This document shows, piece by piece, positions 15,325 through 24,421 of a stretch of 24,818 nucleotides of DNA. A model generated the notes under the pieces. The model ran no database searches, was not told the origin of the DNA, and saw nothing but the letters and a program-made list of their open reading frames with translations. This DNA comes from an uncultured Parabacteroides sp. GTDB taxonomy: Bacteria > Bacteroidota > Bacteroidia > Bacteroidales > Tannerellaceae. The translations under genes and the position numbers were made by a program. The stretch spans positions 1 to 24,818 of the forward strand of contig CALBYC010000081.1 in NCBI GenBank assembly GCA_937890135.1, given 5' to 3'. Numbering within the stretch: position 1 is the first letter of the stretch; every line of letters starts with the position of its first letter.

Positions 15325-18159
15325 TTAATCCAGTACGATGTTTACGATTTTCTTCGGCACGACGATAATCTTCTTGATGTTTTTCCCTTCTATCCATTTT
15401 GCTGAGTATTCATGGGAAAGGGCGGCCTTTTCGACATCCTCTTTTGACATGTCTGCCGGGAGCTCTATGTTGAAGCGCACTTTGCCGTTGAAAGAGATGG
15501 CATAGACCGCACTGTTCTCCACCAGGTATTTCTCGTCATGTTTGGGCCATTGGGCATCACAGACCGTTGTGCCATGTCCCAGTTCATGCCATAGTTCTTC
15601 CGCGACATGAGGCGCAAACGGGGCCAGCAAGACGACGAGCGGTTCCAGTATGGTTCTCTTGTTGCATTTCAGCCCGCTTAATTCATTGACGCAGATCATG
15701 AATGCGCTGATGGATGTATTATACGAGAAATGTTCGATGTCCGACGTGACCTTCTTGATCAACTTATGCAAAGATTTCAATTCTTCAGCCGTCGGCTCTG
15801 TATCGGTAATTTGCAATGTGTCGCTGTTCGCATGGAACAAAGTCCAAAGCTTCTTCAGGAAGCGGTGGACGCCGTCGATGCCGTTTGTGTCCCATGGCTT
15901 GGACTGTTCGATCGGGCCGAGGAACATTTCATAAAGCCGGAGGGTGTCAGCTCCATACTTTTCGACGATAACATCCGGGTTGACCACGTTGAACATGGAT
16001 TTGGACATCTTTTCGACAGCCCAGCCACAGACATATTTGCCATCTTCCAGTATGAACTCTGCCGTGTTGTATTCAGGTCTCCAATTCTTGAATGCTTCCA
16101 CGTCCAGGATATCGTTCGATACGATGTTGACATCCACGTGGAGGGGCGTTACCTCATATTGGTCTTTCAATCCCAAAGACACGAATGTGTTAGTATCTTT
16201 GATGCGATAGACGAAATTGGAACGTCCTTGGATCATGCCTTGGTTGATTAGCTTTTGGAATGGCTCTTCCATGATGCTTACGCCCAAGTCATGCAAGAAT
16301 TTGTTCCAGAAGCGAGAATAAATCAAGTGTCCCGTCGCATGTTCCGTCCCTCCTATGTACAAGTCGACATTTCGCCAATATTCGTCTGCCTCCTTGGATA
16401 CCAGGCATTGGTCGTTGTGCGGGTCCATGTAGCGCAAGTAATAGGCGCTGGATCCGGCAAATCCCGGCATGGTGTTCAGTTCCAACGGGAAGACATGTAC
16501 TTGGTCTATGAGGGAATTGTCCACCACTTCTCCTTTTTCCACGTCCCATGCCCATTTGGTGGCGTGTCCCAATGGCGGCTCTCCGGTTTCCGTTGGCAGG
16601 AACTTGGCGACTTCCGGCAGTTCAAGCGGCAACTTCTTTTCATCGATCATGTAAGGCATGCCGTCCTTGTAATAAACCGGGAACGGTTCGCCCCAATAAC
16701 GCTGGCGGGAAAAGATGGCATCGCGAAGGCGGAAGTTGACTTTTACTCTCCCTAAATGATGCGCTTTCACATACTCCTTGGTAGCCGCGATGGCTTCCTT
16801 GATGGTCAGCCCGTTTAGGTTCAGGTCGCAATACGGGGTGACGCCCGCTTTGGGAGAGTTGCATACGATACCCTCTTTGGCGTCGAAGCTCTCTTCGCTT
16901 ACGTCGCAACCTTCAACTAACGGGATGATGGGCAAGTTGAAATGTTTTGCGAAAGCATAGTCGCGGCTGTCATGTGCGGGAACAGCCATGATGGCGCCTG
17001 TTCCGTATCCGGCCAATACATAATCGCTGATCCATATAGGCACGGCATCTCCGGTAAATGGATTGATGGCGTACGATCCGCTGAACACGCCCGTGACGCG
17101 GCGGTCGGCGATACGCTCGCGCTCGGTACGTTTTTTGGTCCGTTCCAGATATGCTTCGACTTCTTCTTTTTGAGCATTCGCGGTTAAGGCAGGGACTAAT
17201 TCGCTTTCCGGGGCCAAGACCATGAACGTCACGCCGAACATGGTATCTGCGCGGGTCGTGAAAATCGTGAACTCCATGTCGCTGTCCTTGACTTTGAAGC
17301 GTACCTCCGTACCTTCGGAACGGCCAATCCAATTGCGCTGGGTCTCTTTCAGAGAGTCGGTCCAGTCTATGGTGTCCAGTCCGTCCAGCAGCCTTTGCGC
17401 ATAAGCCGAGACGCGAAGGCACCACTGGCGCATTTTCTTCTGAACGACCGGGTAGCCGCCTCGTTCGGAAACCCCGTCCACCACTTCGTCGTTTGCCAAC
17501 ACCGTCCCTAACTGCGGGCACCAATTGACCATCGTCTCGCCCAAATAGGCAATGCGGAAGTTCATCAGTATCTCTTGCCGCTCTTTCTCGTTTTTGGCTT
17601 TCCATTCGTCCGCCGTGAAGCTCAGTTCTTCGCTGCAAGCGACATTCAGCCCCGCCGTCCCGTTTTGCTCGAATGCTGCGATAAGTTCCTGTATGGGACG
17701 AGCTTGGTTCTTTTCATACGAATAGAAGCTGTCGAACATCTTTTGGAATGTCCATTGAGTCCAATGATAATATTTTGGGTCGCAAGTGCGGACTTCTCTG
17801 TTCCAGTCAAAGGAGAAGCCGATTTTGTCCAGCTGCTCGCGGTAGCGGTTGATATTGTTCACGGTTGTGATCGCTGGGTGCTGCCCCGTCTGTATGGCAT
17901 ATTGTTCGGCCGGAAGCCCGTATGCGTCATATCCCATTGGATGCAGCACGTTGAACCCTTGCAGGCGTTTGTAGCGGGCGTATATGTCCGAAGCGATGTA
18001 CCCCAGCGGATGCCCCACATGCAGCCCCGCGCCGGACGGATAAGGGAACATGTCCAGCACATAATACTTAGGCTTGTCGTTTATCTCTACCTGGTAGACC
18101 TTGTTGGCAATCCAATATTCTCGCCACTTTTTCTCAATTTCTCTGAAATTGTATTCCAT
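15325..18159 (-). CDS. leuS: Leucyl-tRNA synthetase (944 aa)
   Basis: Class I synthetase that charges tRNA-Leu with leucine in the cytoplasm. The HIGH motif is at 47-50 (HVGH in PSGAGLHVGHPLGY) and the KMSKS loop at 717-721 (AVEKMSKSMFNVVNP). The editing (CP1) domain lies between, with TIFTTRADTMFGVTFMVLAPE and the GTGAIMAVPAHDSRDYAFA segment that contains the conserved editing aspartate. The anticodon-binding domain and C-terminal region (SAVYAISFNGKVRFNIELP) complete it. The length is normal for Bacteroidetes LeuRS. Start is the ATG at 18159, preceded by a -7 box 47 bases upstream; yitT follows. Confidence 0.98.
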   Translation of the reverse strand: MEYNFREIEKKWREYWIANKVYQVEINDKPKYYVLDMFPYPSGAGLHVGHPLGYIASDIYARYKRLQGFNVLHPMGYDAYGLPAEQYAIQTGQHPAITTVNNINRYREQLDKIGFSFDWNREVRTCDPKYYHWTQWTFQKMFDSFYSYEKNQARPIQELIAAFEQNGTAGLNVACSEELSFTADEWKAKNEKERQEILMNFRIAYLGETMVNWCPQLGTVLANDEVVDGVSERGGYPVVQKKMRQWCLRVSAYAQRLLDGLDTIDWTDSLKETQRNWIGRSEGTEVRFKVKDSDMEFTIFTTRADTMFGVTFMVLAPESELVPALTANAQKEEVEAYLERTKKRTERERIADRRVTGVFSGSYAINPFTGDAVPIWISDYVLAGYGTGAIMAVPAHDSRDYAFAKHFNLPIIPLVEGCDVSEESFDAKEGIVCNSPKAGVTPYCDLNLNGLTIKEAIAATKEYVKAHHLGRVKVNFRLRDAIFSRQRYWGEPFPVYYKDGMPYMIDEKKLPLELPEVAKFLPTETGEPPLGHATKWAWDVEKGEVVDNSLIDQVHVFPLELNTMPGFAGSSAYYLRYMDPHNDQCLVSKEADEYWRNVDLYIGGTEHATGHLIYSRFWNKFLHDLGVSIMEEPFQKLINQGMIQGRSNFVYRIKDTNTFVSLGLKDQYEVTPLHVDVNIVSNDILDVEAFKNWRPEYNTAEFILEDGKYVCGWAVEKMSKSMFNVVNPDVIVEKYGADTLRLYEMFLGPIEQSKPWDTNGIDGVHRFLKKLWTLFHANSDTLQITDTEPTAEELKSLHKLIKKVTSDIEHFSYNTSISAFMICVNELSGLKCNKRTILEPLVVLLAPFAPHVAEELWHELGHGTTVCDAQWPKHDEKYLVENSAVYAISFNGKVRFNIELPADMSKEDVEKAALSHEYSAKWIEGKNIKKIIVVPKKIVNIVLD

Positions 18160-18205
18160 AATCTATTGGTGATTCCTTTAATGATTTCCTTTATGTTTAA
18201 GTTCA

Positions 18206-18213
18206 CAAAGTTA
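18206..18213 (-). promoter_or_regulatory. -7 promoter box for leuS
   Basis: The minus strand reads TAACTTTG, an exact TAnnTTTG match, 46 bases before the leuS ATG. It lies downstream (on the minus strand) of the long inverted repeat, so leuS need not depend on read-through from the protease gene. Confidence 0.6.
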
Positions 18214-18274
18214 GTTATTTCTTTTAAAGCATATAGTCTTTTGGTGTAAAGTTTCGTCCTTGCCGGTTACTTTG

Positions 18275-18352
18275 AGTCTGCGAAATGGATGCTACCTTTT
18301 CCTGGAATGCCGGCATCCTTTTTAGGAAAAGGCAGCGGCCATTTCGCAGACT
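18275..18352. repeat. Long inverted repeat (hairpin) between the S41 protease gene and leuS
   Basis: The outer arms are a perfect 14-bp inverted repeat (18275-18288 and 18339-18352, outer bases AGTCTGCG / CGCAGACT). Inside are three paired bases, GCT with AGC, within otherwise mismatched six-base segments. Next comes a perfect 9-bp pair (CCTTTTCCT at 18295-18303, AGGAAAAGG at 18324-18332). The 20-base centre contains the palindrome ATGCCGGCAT followed by TTTTT. No T-run follows the outer stem on either strand, so it is not a simple terminator for the minus-strand protease gene. No transposase or target-site duplication is evident. The gap 18160-18379 otherwise holds only the leuS promoter. 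Confidence 0.8.
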
Positions 18353-18379
18353 TTATGGGAAGACTTGCCTGGTTCGATA

Positions 18380-21300
18380 TTACCGTGATTTTCGCTTCAG
18401 GTCGTCCAGCAATGTCTCGACTGCGACTTTCAGCTGCGTGTCCTCGCCTTTGACTACGGTTTCAGGGCTGTTGGCAACTTTCACGTCCGGCTCCAGCTCC
18501 GTATTCTCCAGATAGTTGCCATCTTCCGTCCTGTAGCCTATGATGGGGATGCCGAAGATCATGGTCGGATCTTGCAAGGTTTCCCAAGAGACGGAGGTCA
18601 TCGTGCCCGGGACAGGCATACCAACCAACTTGCCCATTTTTTTATATTTATAAACCCACGGCGTGCCGTGTGCGTTGCTGTAGTTGGCCTCGCATTGTAA
18701 CATGATGGAGGGTTTGTTCCAGCGTCGGCTTGGCATGTCGCAGGCTTCACGTCCGCGGATGACCTGCGTCAGGTATTTTTTGCCGCTGAACAGGATTTCT
18801 ATGTCCTCGTGCAGCCGGCCGCCCCCGTTGAAGCGCGTGTCGATTACGATGCCTTCGCAATTGTTGTATTTGCCTAATATGTCGGAATAGACCGTCCGGA
18901 AGCTGCCATCGGCCATGGAGCGGATATGCACGTAACCCAAACGGCCGTTTGACCATTCCTTGACATCCTCGGCGCGTTGTTTTACCCAGCGGTCATACAA
19001 CAAGTCGTTCATCGTTCCTGCCGTGATCGGCATCACTACTTCGTCCCAATGGCTCTTGGTCGCGGGGTCGTAAATCGAAACCAGTGTTTTCTTCTTCGCC
19101 TTTTTGTTCAACAGTGCCGCGAAATCCATTCCGGCGGGGATGGGCTCTCCGTCAATCTTTTCGATGATGTGGCCTGCTTTTACTTTTGATCGCGCATGGT
19201 CGAACGGGCCTTTCGCTACCACCTCGGAGACGCGCAAACCGTCTTTGCCGTCATATCGCCAGTCGAAAAGCAAGCCGAGGCTGGCGGTGGCATCGCCCGT
19301 GGCGGTCGGGCGGTAGCGCCCGCCCGTATGCGAAACATTCAGCTCGCCCAGGTATTCCGACAGCATTTCCTGAAAGTCGTAGTTGTTGTTTATGTGTGGC
19401 ATGAACTTGCGATAAGCGTCCGTCATCGCATCCCAATCCACGCCGTGCATGTTGAGGTTGTAAAAACGCTCTTTCTCCTGTTTATACACATGAGAGAACA
19501 TGTAATCACGCTCCGCAGCCAAATCCATGCGCATGTCGGCTTGATAGGTGATCGGAGATAGTTTTTCCCCTTCCATTTTCTGCATGGAACGTCCGCCCAA
19601 AAGGAAGAGGGTCTTCCCCTCCTTGTCGAGTGAAAGATTCGCCCATCCCGAGTTAGTCTTATGGAGCAGCTTGGTCTCATGTTTCCGCAAGTCCATTTTC
19701 CAGAGATCGAACTTGTCTTCGAAAGCCGCAAGATAGTATAGGGTTTCTCCATCCTTTGACATGATAGCCCCGCCCATATTGGACGAGTTCGGCGTCAGGC
19801 GTACGATGCGGTTCTCTATGCCCGTCAAGTCCACCTGTATCGTTTTGCCTTCTTCTTCTTTGCCCTCGTCTTTTCCTTTTCCCCCTTTCTCGTCGTCTTT
19901 GGCTGCCTTTTCCTGTTCTTTCTCCAGGTTCTTCAGTAATTCGTAATCCTCTTTGCTGAGGCTATACTTGTCGTAAGCGTCTTGATTGACAAAAGCCAGC
20001 ATCGCATCGTTTTGCGAACCCCAGGAGGCGTGCGCGCGCATGCCATAACGTTCCGTGGTGAACAGGATGGCATTCCCGCCTAAAACCCAACGGGGCGAGC
20101 GGCTGGTGTAGCCGCTATTGGTCAGGTTGGTGATTTTTCCGCCTTGTGCGCTCACCAGGCCTATGTCTGTATAAGGGTCATGCTTGTTGCCGATGAAGCA
20201 AAGCGTGAACCACTTGCCATCGGGCGACCACTCATAGGAAAATTCGCCATTTGTGTTGTACCAAGTCGAGCCATCGGTTATCTGCCGCACTTGCTTGGTC
20301 TTCAGGTCCACGACCTTCAATTGTGTGCGGTTTTCGATAAAGGCTAGCTCTTTTCCATCGGGAGAGAATTGCGGGACTGTGCGTTCTATGGTAGAACTCG
20401 GCAACAAAACCTCTTCTTGGATAACCGTGGCGTTGGAGAAATTGGCATCCTCTTTGCGCGCCATCTTTGCCAAAAATAGTTGCCAGTTTCCGGAACGTTC
20501 GCTGGCATAAGCCAATGTGCGGTCGTCGGGAGAGAAACTTAGCCAGTCCTCTGCCGCTGCCGTGTGCGTAATCTGCTTGGTCGTTGCATAGTTGGTGGAG
20601 GTCACAAACACTTCGCCACGTATGATGAATGCCACTTGCTTGCCATCAGGCGATGCGACAGCCGAGGTCGCACCGGAGGTGAAGCGCAAATCTTTGATTT
20701 GGTCGCTATCGTCGTGCGTCAAACTAATCTTTACCTTGGCGGGTTTCCCATTCGGCTGCTGCGTGTAGATTTCTCCGTCATAAGTGTAGCATAGCGTCTG
20801 GTTGTTTGCTTGCGAGAGGAAGCGAACGGGATGTGTCTTGAAGCTTGTGACTCCCGTTACGTTTTGAGGTGCGTTAATAGGAAAGCTGTAGACATTGAAG
20901 GATTTCGTCTCTCTCTCGCTCAAGAAATATACGGTTTGGCCATCGGGGGCAAACACGGCGTTGCGGTCTTCGCCGGGACGGTTGGTCAGGTTGGAATGCT
21001 TGCCGGTTGCCATGTCGTATATCCAAATGTCACGTGTCACGCTGGAAGTATGGTGCTTGCGCCACTCATCCTCAAAACCTTTACGGTCTTGGTAGAGGAA
21101 GCGTTTGCCGTTCTTGTCGAAACTGACCATTTCGGCGGGTATGCCTAACACTTGGCGTACTCGCCCTCCTGCTACAGGAGCAGCATACAGCTCTGTCATT
21201 GCGGCAGAAGGGAATAAGGCACTGCTGGCTGGATCCTGCAAAGAAGCACTGAACAATACCTCTTTCCCGTCTGGCGTAAAAGCTGAGGGGATTTCGTTCG

Positions 21301-21619
21301 CGGAGTTGTAGGTCAGCCGTTTCGCTGTTCCTCCCTCTGCTGGCATCAGGTAAAGGTCGAAATTCCCATTGCGGTCACTGGCGAACGCAATCATTTTGCC
21401 ATCTGGTGACCATACGGGATTGGATTCGTAACTGGGGGTAGTTGTGAGTTGACGGGCCTCTCCGCCGCCGGCAGGTACTTTGTAGATATCTCCTTTGTAA
21501 CAAAAAGCGATTTCCGCGCCCGATGGCGAAATCTGCACATCGCGCAACCATAAAGGAGTGTTTGCTGATCCGGCAGCAGAAAGGGCTAAAGCTAAACAGC
21601 TCAATAAGTGCTTTACCAT
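18380..21619 (-). CDS. Tricorn-like S41 serine protease with beta-propeller (1079 aa)
   Basis: Secreted peptidase related to archaeal tricorn, likely degrading oligopeptides in the periplasm. A signal peptide covers about residues 1-19. Residues about 20-540 carry PD40/TolB-like propeller repeats of the form FSPDGKxLAFxSxRxGxxxLY. A charged K/E-rich linker lies near 555-600, with further propeller-like sequence after it. A tricorn C1-like helical part leads to S763-H764 in NVSHTGG, a PDZ domain lies at about 780-870, and the S41 core follows. The nucleophile is S981 in NYSNAHG and the glutamate is E1038 in YLENTE; spacing from S981 to E1038 is close to that in tricorn. It ends without a type IX C-terminal signal. 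It follows malQ by 39 bases on the same strand and may be cotranscribed with it. Confidence 0.93.
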   Translation of the reverse strand: MVKHLLSCLALALSAAGSANTPLWLRDVQISPSGAEIAFCYKGDIYKVPAGGGEARQLTTTPSYESNPVWSPDGKMIAFASDRNGNFDLYLMPAEGGTAKRLTYNSANEIPSAFTPDGKEVLFSASLQDPASSALFPSAAMTELYAAPVAGGRVRQVLGIPAEMVSFDKNGKRFLYQDRKGFEDEWRKHHTSSVTRDIWIYDMATGKHSNLTNRPGEDRNAVFAPDGQTVYFLSERETKSFNVYSFPINAPQNVTGVTSFKTHPVRFLSQANNQTLCYTYDGEIYTQQPNGKPAKVKISLTHDDSDQIKDLRFTSGATSAVASPDGKQVAFIIRGEVFVTSTNYATTKQITHTAAAEDWLSFSPDDRTLAYASERSGNWQLFLAKMARKEDANFSNATVIQEEVLLPSSTIERTVPQFSPDGKELAFIENRTQLKVVDLKTKQVRQITDGSTWYNTNGEFSYEWSPDGKWFTLCFIGNKHDPYTDIGLVSAQGGKITNLTNSGYTSRSPRWVLGGNAILFTTERYGMRAHASWGSQNDAMLAFVNQDAYDKYSLSKEDYELLKNLEKEQEKAAKDDEKGGKGKDEGKEEEGKTIQVDLTGIENRIVRLTPNSSNMGGAIMSKDGETLYYLAAFEDKFDLWKMDLRKHETKLLHKTNSGWANLSLDKEGKTLFLLGGRSMQKMEGEKLSPITYQADMRMDLAAERDYMFSHVYKQEKERFYNLNMHGVDWDAMTDAYRKFMPHINNNYDFQEMLSEYLGELNVSHTGGRYRPTATGDATASLGLLFDWRYDGKDGLRVSEVVAKGPFDHARSKVKAGHIIEKIDGEPIPAGMDFAALLNKKAKKKTLVSIYDPATKSHWDEVVMPITAGTMNDLLYDRWVKQRAEDVKEWSNGRLGYVHIRSMADGSFRTVYSDILGKYNNCEGIVIDTRFNGGGRLHEDIEILFSGKKYLTQVIRGREACDMPSRRWNKPSIMLQCEANYSNAHGTPWVYKYKKMGKLVGMPVPGTMTSVSWETLQDPTMIFGIPIIGYRTEDGNYLENTELEPDVKVANSPETVVKGEDTQLKVAVETLLDDLKRKSR

Positions 21620-21659
21620 GTTCTGTTGTATTATAGGTGTTAAAATTATTGCTAAGACA

Positions 21660-24320
21660 TTAATAAGTGCTTCGCCCTGACTTTTTAATCATGTTCGCGA
21701 TGCGTTTATTGAGGAAGTCGCATTTCATCAGCTCCTCGATGGTCAAGTGCATGCGGTACCTCCAGTAATGATGGGAGTCGGCAGGCACATTGATTCGTTC
21801 GGCGTCAGCATTGGGGTAGCGAACATTTTCATCGATGGACAGCCAATCTTGGAAAGCCAGGATGCAAAGCATCGAGTTGCTTAAGAGGTGATTCGCCACG
21901 ATGCTGTCGCATATCCAACCCGTCGCTTCCTTCGGACATTCCCCCTTGCCGTGCAAGACTTGCTCGTAATACCGTTGAGTCAATCCCGAATCTTCATGCC
22001 ACCATCCCCGTAAGGTAGACATGTCATGTGTTGATATGGAACATACCGAGAGGTAAGGGTATTGATTTGGATTTGCAAAAGTTTCCCCGTAATGCTTGGG
22101 CATTCGCTCAATTTCCAAACTTAGAATGCGTAGCTCGTCCATCACGCCCTTTACGCATCCGGGAATCATGCCTAAATCTTCCCCGCAAGCCAGCATTCGT
22201 GTCGAGTCAATCAATTCTGGAAGTTTTTTCAAGGCTTCCTGTCGCCAGAAGTCATCTTGGCGATGGTAGTAATAATCTTCATACAACGCTCGGAATGCTT
22301 TTTGCTCAGATGCAGTCAAACTTTGGAACACCGGGGCTTCCTGCGCTACGATGCGCGGGTGGTAAATTGATGGATTGCGATGGTCTGTTACGAAAAGCAC
22401 GTCATCAATCAATGTGTACAATCCTTCTTTTATCCGGTTGCTTTCCGGGTCATTTTTGCCAGCAAAACAGGCTTCGACTTTCCTTTGCGTGTTAAACGCC
22501 GGAAGCAAAGAATATTCATGAGGGGTGATTTGGCATAAATAAGTTTGCTTCACCGCCTCAGCCGCATCTCCGAACAGATGATATAGAATAGGCTGTGTGA
22601 TATACGGTTTGGTAAAAGTGTCTTTTTTGAAATGCAACCCGTATCGTTCAATCTCTTCGATGTGCAACCCTAAAGAAGGGACGAATTGCCCTAATATCCC
22701 CTCCACGGAATGTATGGGTATTTCCCAAATGCGGAAAAAACCTAAAATATGATCGATACGGTAAGCGTCGAAGTATTCAGCCATTTTACGCATGCGGTGT
22801 TTCCACCATTTATAATCGTCCTTGGCCATCACCTCCCAGTCGTAGGTCGGGAATCCCCAGTTCTGTCCTTTCGCGGAGAAAGGGTCGGGCGGCGCCCCCG
22901 CTTGCCCGTTCAGATTGAAGTACTGTGGTTCCGTCCAGGCTTCGACACTATTCGGGCTGATTCCGATGGGGATGTCGCCTTTGAGCAATATGCCTTTCAT
23001 GCGGGCATAATTACTTGCGGCCAATAATTGGGAGTGAAGGATAAACTGCAAAAAACAATAATAATCTATTGTTCCTTTGGCCTTATTCCCATTCTGGTGA
23101 AGTTGGGCTATCTTTTCTTTGTTATAAGAGGCATACTCGTCCCAGTTGGAAAATACCGGTGTGCCTTTCAAGTCTCTTAAGTAATTGAATGCAGCGTAAG
23201 GAAGCAGCCATTCCTCGTTGTTTTGGCAAAAACTTTGATACTCCTTAAGGCTAAGCACCCGTTCCCCCTCTTGAGCAAACAGCTCGCGCAGATATCTTTG
23301 CTTTAACCTGTAGGTCGCTTCATAATCGACTTGGGGGAGGAGGTTAAGCCTCTTTCGCTCCGTCTCATAGGCTTGCATCTTCCTTTTGTCTTTCAGTGGG
23401 TTCAAGGAATGGATATCGATGTATATCGGATGAAAGGCAAAGATAGATATGCTGTTGTATGGATAAGAATCGGTCCATGTATGCGTGATGGTCGTATCAT
23501 TGATGGGCAATATCTGAATGACTTTTTGTTTTGTAAGGACGGCCCAATCGACAAATTTTTTTAAATCTCCAAAATCCCCTATGCCCCAACTGGATTCGGA
23601 ACGCAACGAGAAAACGGGGATAGTTACGCCGGCAGCTTTCCACAGGGGCAAGTCAAAATGAATCGTGTCATCTTGCAAGACATAGAGGTCGCCCGGTCGT
23701 ATCGGGATTGTTTCGATATGACGGTTGTTTCCCGACATCCATGCCTTACCTTCCCCGTTGGTTGTGTCGTATGCTTGAAATTTGTATTCAAGTGGGGTTT
23801 GGATTTTGGACGCATCCAATTGAATGCACCATTCGTTGGGACCGCATTGGCGCATCATTACCGGTTTATTCCAGTTCCCTAAACAAGTCTGGTTTCCGTT
23901 GATTGCCAATTTCCATTCTGGCCGGGGCAAGCGAGGGCAACGGACTTTGATCAAGATGGATTGCGGATATAAGCTTCCTGCCCTATGATATTCAGGCTTC
24001 TCTTTTCCTGACAAAGCCGAAGAATAGAAAAACGAATCTTGAGGCCGTTCTCTCCATGCATCATCCAGGATGATGCGGGCGTATCCTTTGTTTAGCCTCA
24101 AGTTCCGTTTGACGCCGTTCCACTCTTTCCGTACAATTTCCCCTCCTTTCCGAATGATGTATTGGTAGGATAAATAATCTGATGCCGGAGCGGAGGGGAA
24201 TGTGCCACTCCAGGTAACGCCATTTTGCGTATGGAGTGGAAGGGCATTCCCGTCGGCGAAGAGAACGCATACTTCTTCTCCCCAGCTTGTGGCATATTGG
24301 ATTCGAAAAACAATTTCCAT
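21660..24320 (-). CDS. malQ: 4-alpha-glucanotransferase (amylomaltase), CBM20-GH77 (about 886 aa)
   Basis: Transfers maltooligosaccharide chains between alpha-1,4-glucans in starch and maltodextrin use. Two starch-binding CBM20 domains come first (about residues 1-90, opening IVFRIQYATSWGEEV, and about 119-214, with WKLAINGNQTCLGNWN). The GH77 domain begins near 235 with FSLRSESSWGIGDFGDL. Expected catalytic residues are D523 in AYRIDHILGFFR, E714 in ACGEDLGMIPG and D766 in STHDMSTLRGWW. Tandem CBM20-GH77 of this size is usual in Bacteroidales. I chose the ATG at 24320, which opens directly into the first CBM20; an ATG at 24332 also works, while the open frame back to 24413 adds polar residues overlapping the divergent tatD promoter. 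The S41 protease gene follows after 39 bases. Confidence 0.94.
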   Translation of the reverse strand: MEIVFRIQYATSWGEEVCVLFADGNALPLHTQNGVTWSGTFPSAPASDYLSYQYIIRKGGEIVRKEWNGVKRNLRLNKGYARIILDDAWRERPQDSFFYSSALSGKEKPEYHRAGSLYPQSILIKVRCPRLPRPEWKLAINGNQTCLGNWNKPVMMRQCGPNEWCIQLDASKIQTPLEYKFQAYDTTNGEGKAWMSGNNRHIETIPIRPGDLYVLQDDTIHFDLPLWKAAGVTIPVFSLRSESSWGIGDFGDLKKFVDWAVLTKQKVIQILPINDTTITHTWTDSYPYNSISIFAFHPIYIDIHSLNPLKDKRKMQAYETERKRLNLLPQVDYEATYRLKQRYLRELFAQEGERVLSLKEYQSFCQNNEEWLLPYAAFNYLRDLKGTPVFSNWDEYASYNKEKIAQLHQNGNKAKGTIDYYCFLQFILHSQLLAASNYARMKGILLKGDIPIGISPNSVEAWTEPQYFNLNGQAGAPPDPFSAKGQNWGFPTYDWEVMAKDDYKWWKHRMRKMAEYFDAYRIDHILGFFRIWEIPIHSVEGILGQFVPSLGLHIEEIERYGLHFKKDTFTKPYITQPILYHLFGDAAEAVKQTYLCQITPHEYSLLPAFNTQRKVEACFAGKNDPESNRIKEGLYTLIDDVLFVTDHRNPSIYHPRIVAQEAPVFQSLTASEQKAFRALYEDYYYHRQDDFWRQEALKKLPELIDSTRMLACGEDLGMIPGCVKGVMDELRILSLEIERMPKHYGETFANPNQYPYLSVCSISTHDMSTLRGWWHEDSGLTQRYYEQVLHGKGECPKEATGWICDSIVANHLLSNSMLCILAFQDWLSIDENVRYPNADAERINVPADSHHYWRYRMHLTIEELMKCDFLNKRIANMIKKSGRSTY

Positions 24321-24382
24321 ATCGTGTCCCATATCAGTTTTATTTAGTTGTTTTTGTTCGTCTTTTCTGTCCGTTGACACTG

Positions 24383-24390
24383 CAATATTA
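24383..24390 (-). promoter_or_regulatory. Candidate -7 box for malQ
   Basis: The minus strand reads TAATATTG, one mismatch from TAnnTTTG, about 60 bases before the malQ ATG. A second candidate, TAACTTTA at 24415-24422 (minus), is also one mismatch away and overlaps the tatD ATG. I cannot choose between them. Confidence 0.3.
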
Positions 24391-24391
24391 C

Positions 24392-24399
24392 TACTTTTG
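24392..24399 (+). promoter_or_regulatory. -7 promoter box for the tatD-family gene
   Basis: TACTTTTG fits TAnnTTTG exactly and lies 22 bases before the ATG at 24422. It sits back to back with the malQ promoter candidates. Confidence 0.55.
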
Positions 24400-24421
24400 C
24401 ATGATTCAGACAAGTAAAGTT

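Noticed and set aside
18196..18213. Possible Rex operator: TTTGTGAAC overlapping the leuS -7 box
   Set aside because: Only one half-site fits TTGTGAA; the expected TTCACAA partner at four bases is missing (three mismatches), and leuS is not a usual Rex target.
15730..18249. Long plus-strand open frames (173, 166 and 224 codons) across leuS
   Set aside because: All are antisense to leuS, whose HIGH and KMSKS motifs are intact; no start context or domain supports them.
19840..19925. Simple repeat or contingency locus in the lysine/glutamate-rich part of the S41 protease
   Set aside because: The codons are mixed without a uniform short repeat unit, so it looks like an ordinary charged linker common in this protein type.
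24321..24413. Longer malQ starting at 24413
   Set aside because: The extra 31 residues are polar, lie before the first CBM20 strand, and overlap the promoter of the divergent tatD-family gene.
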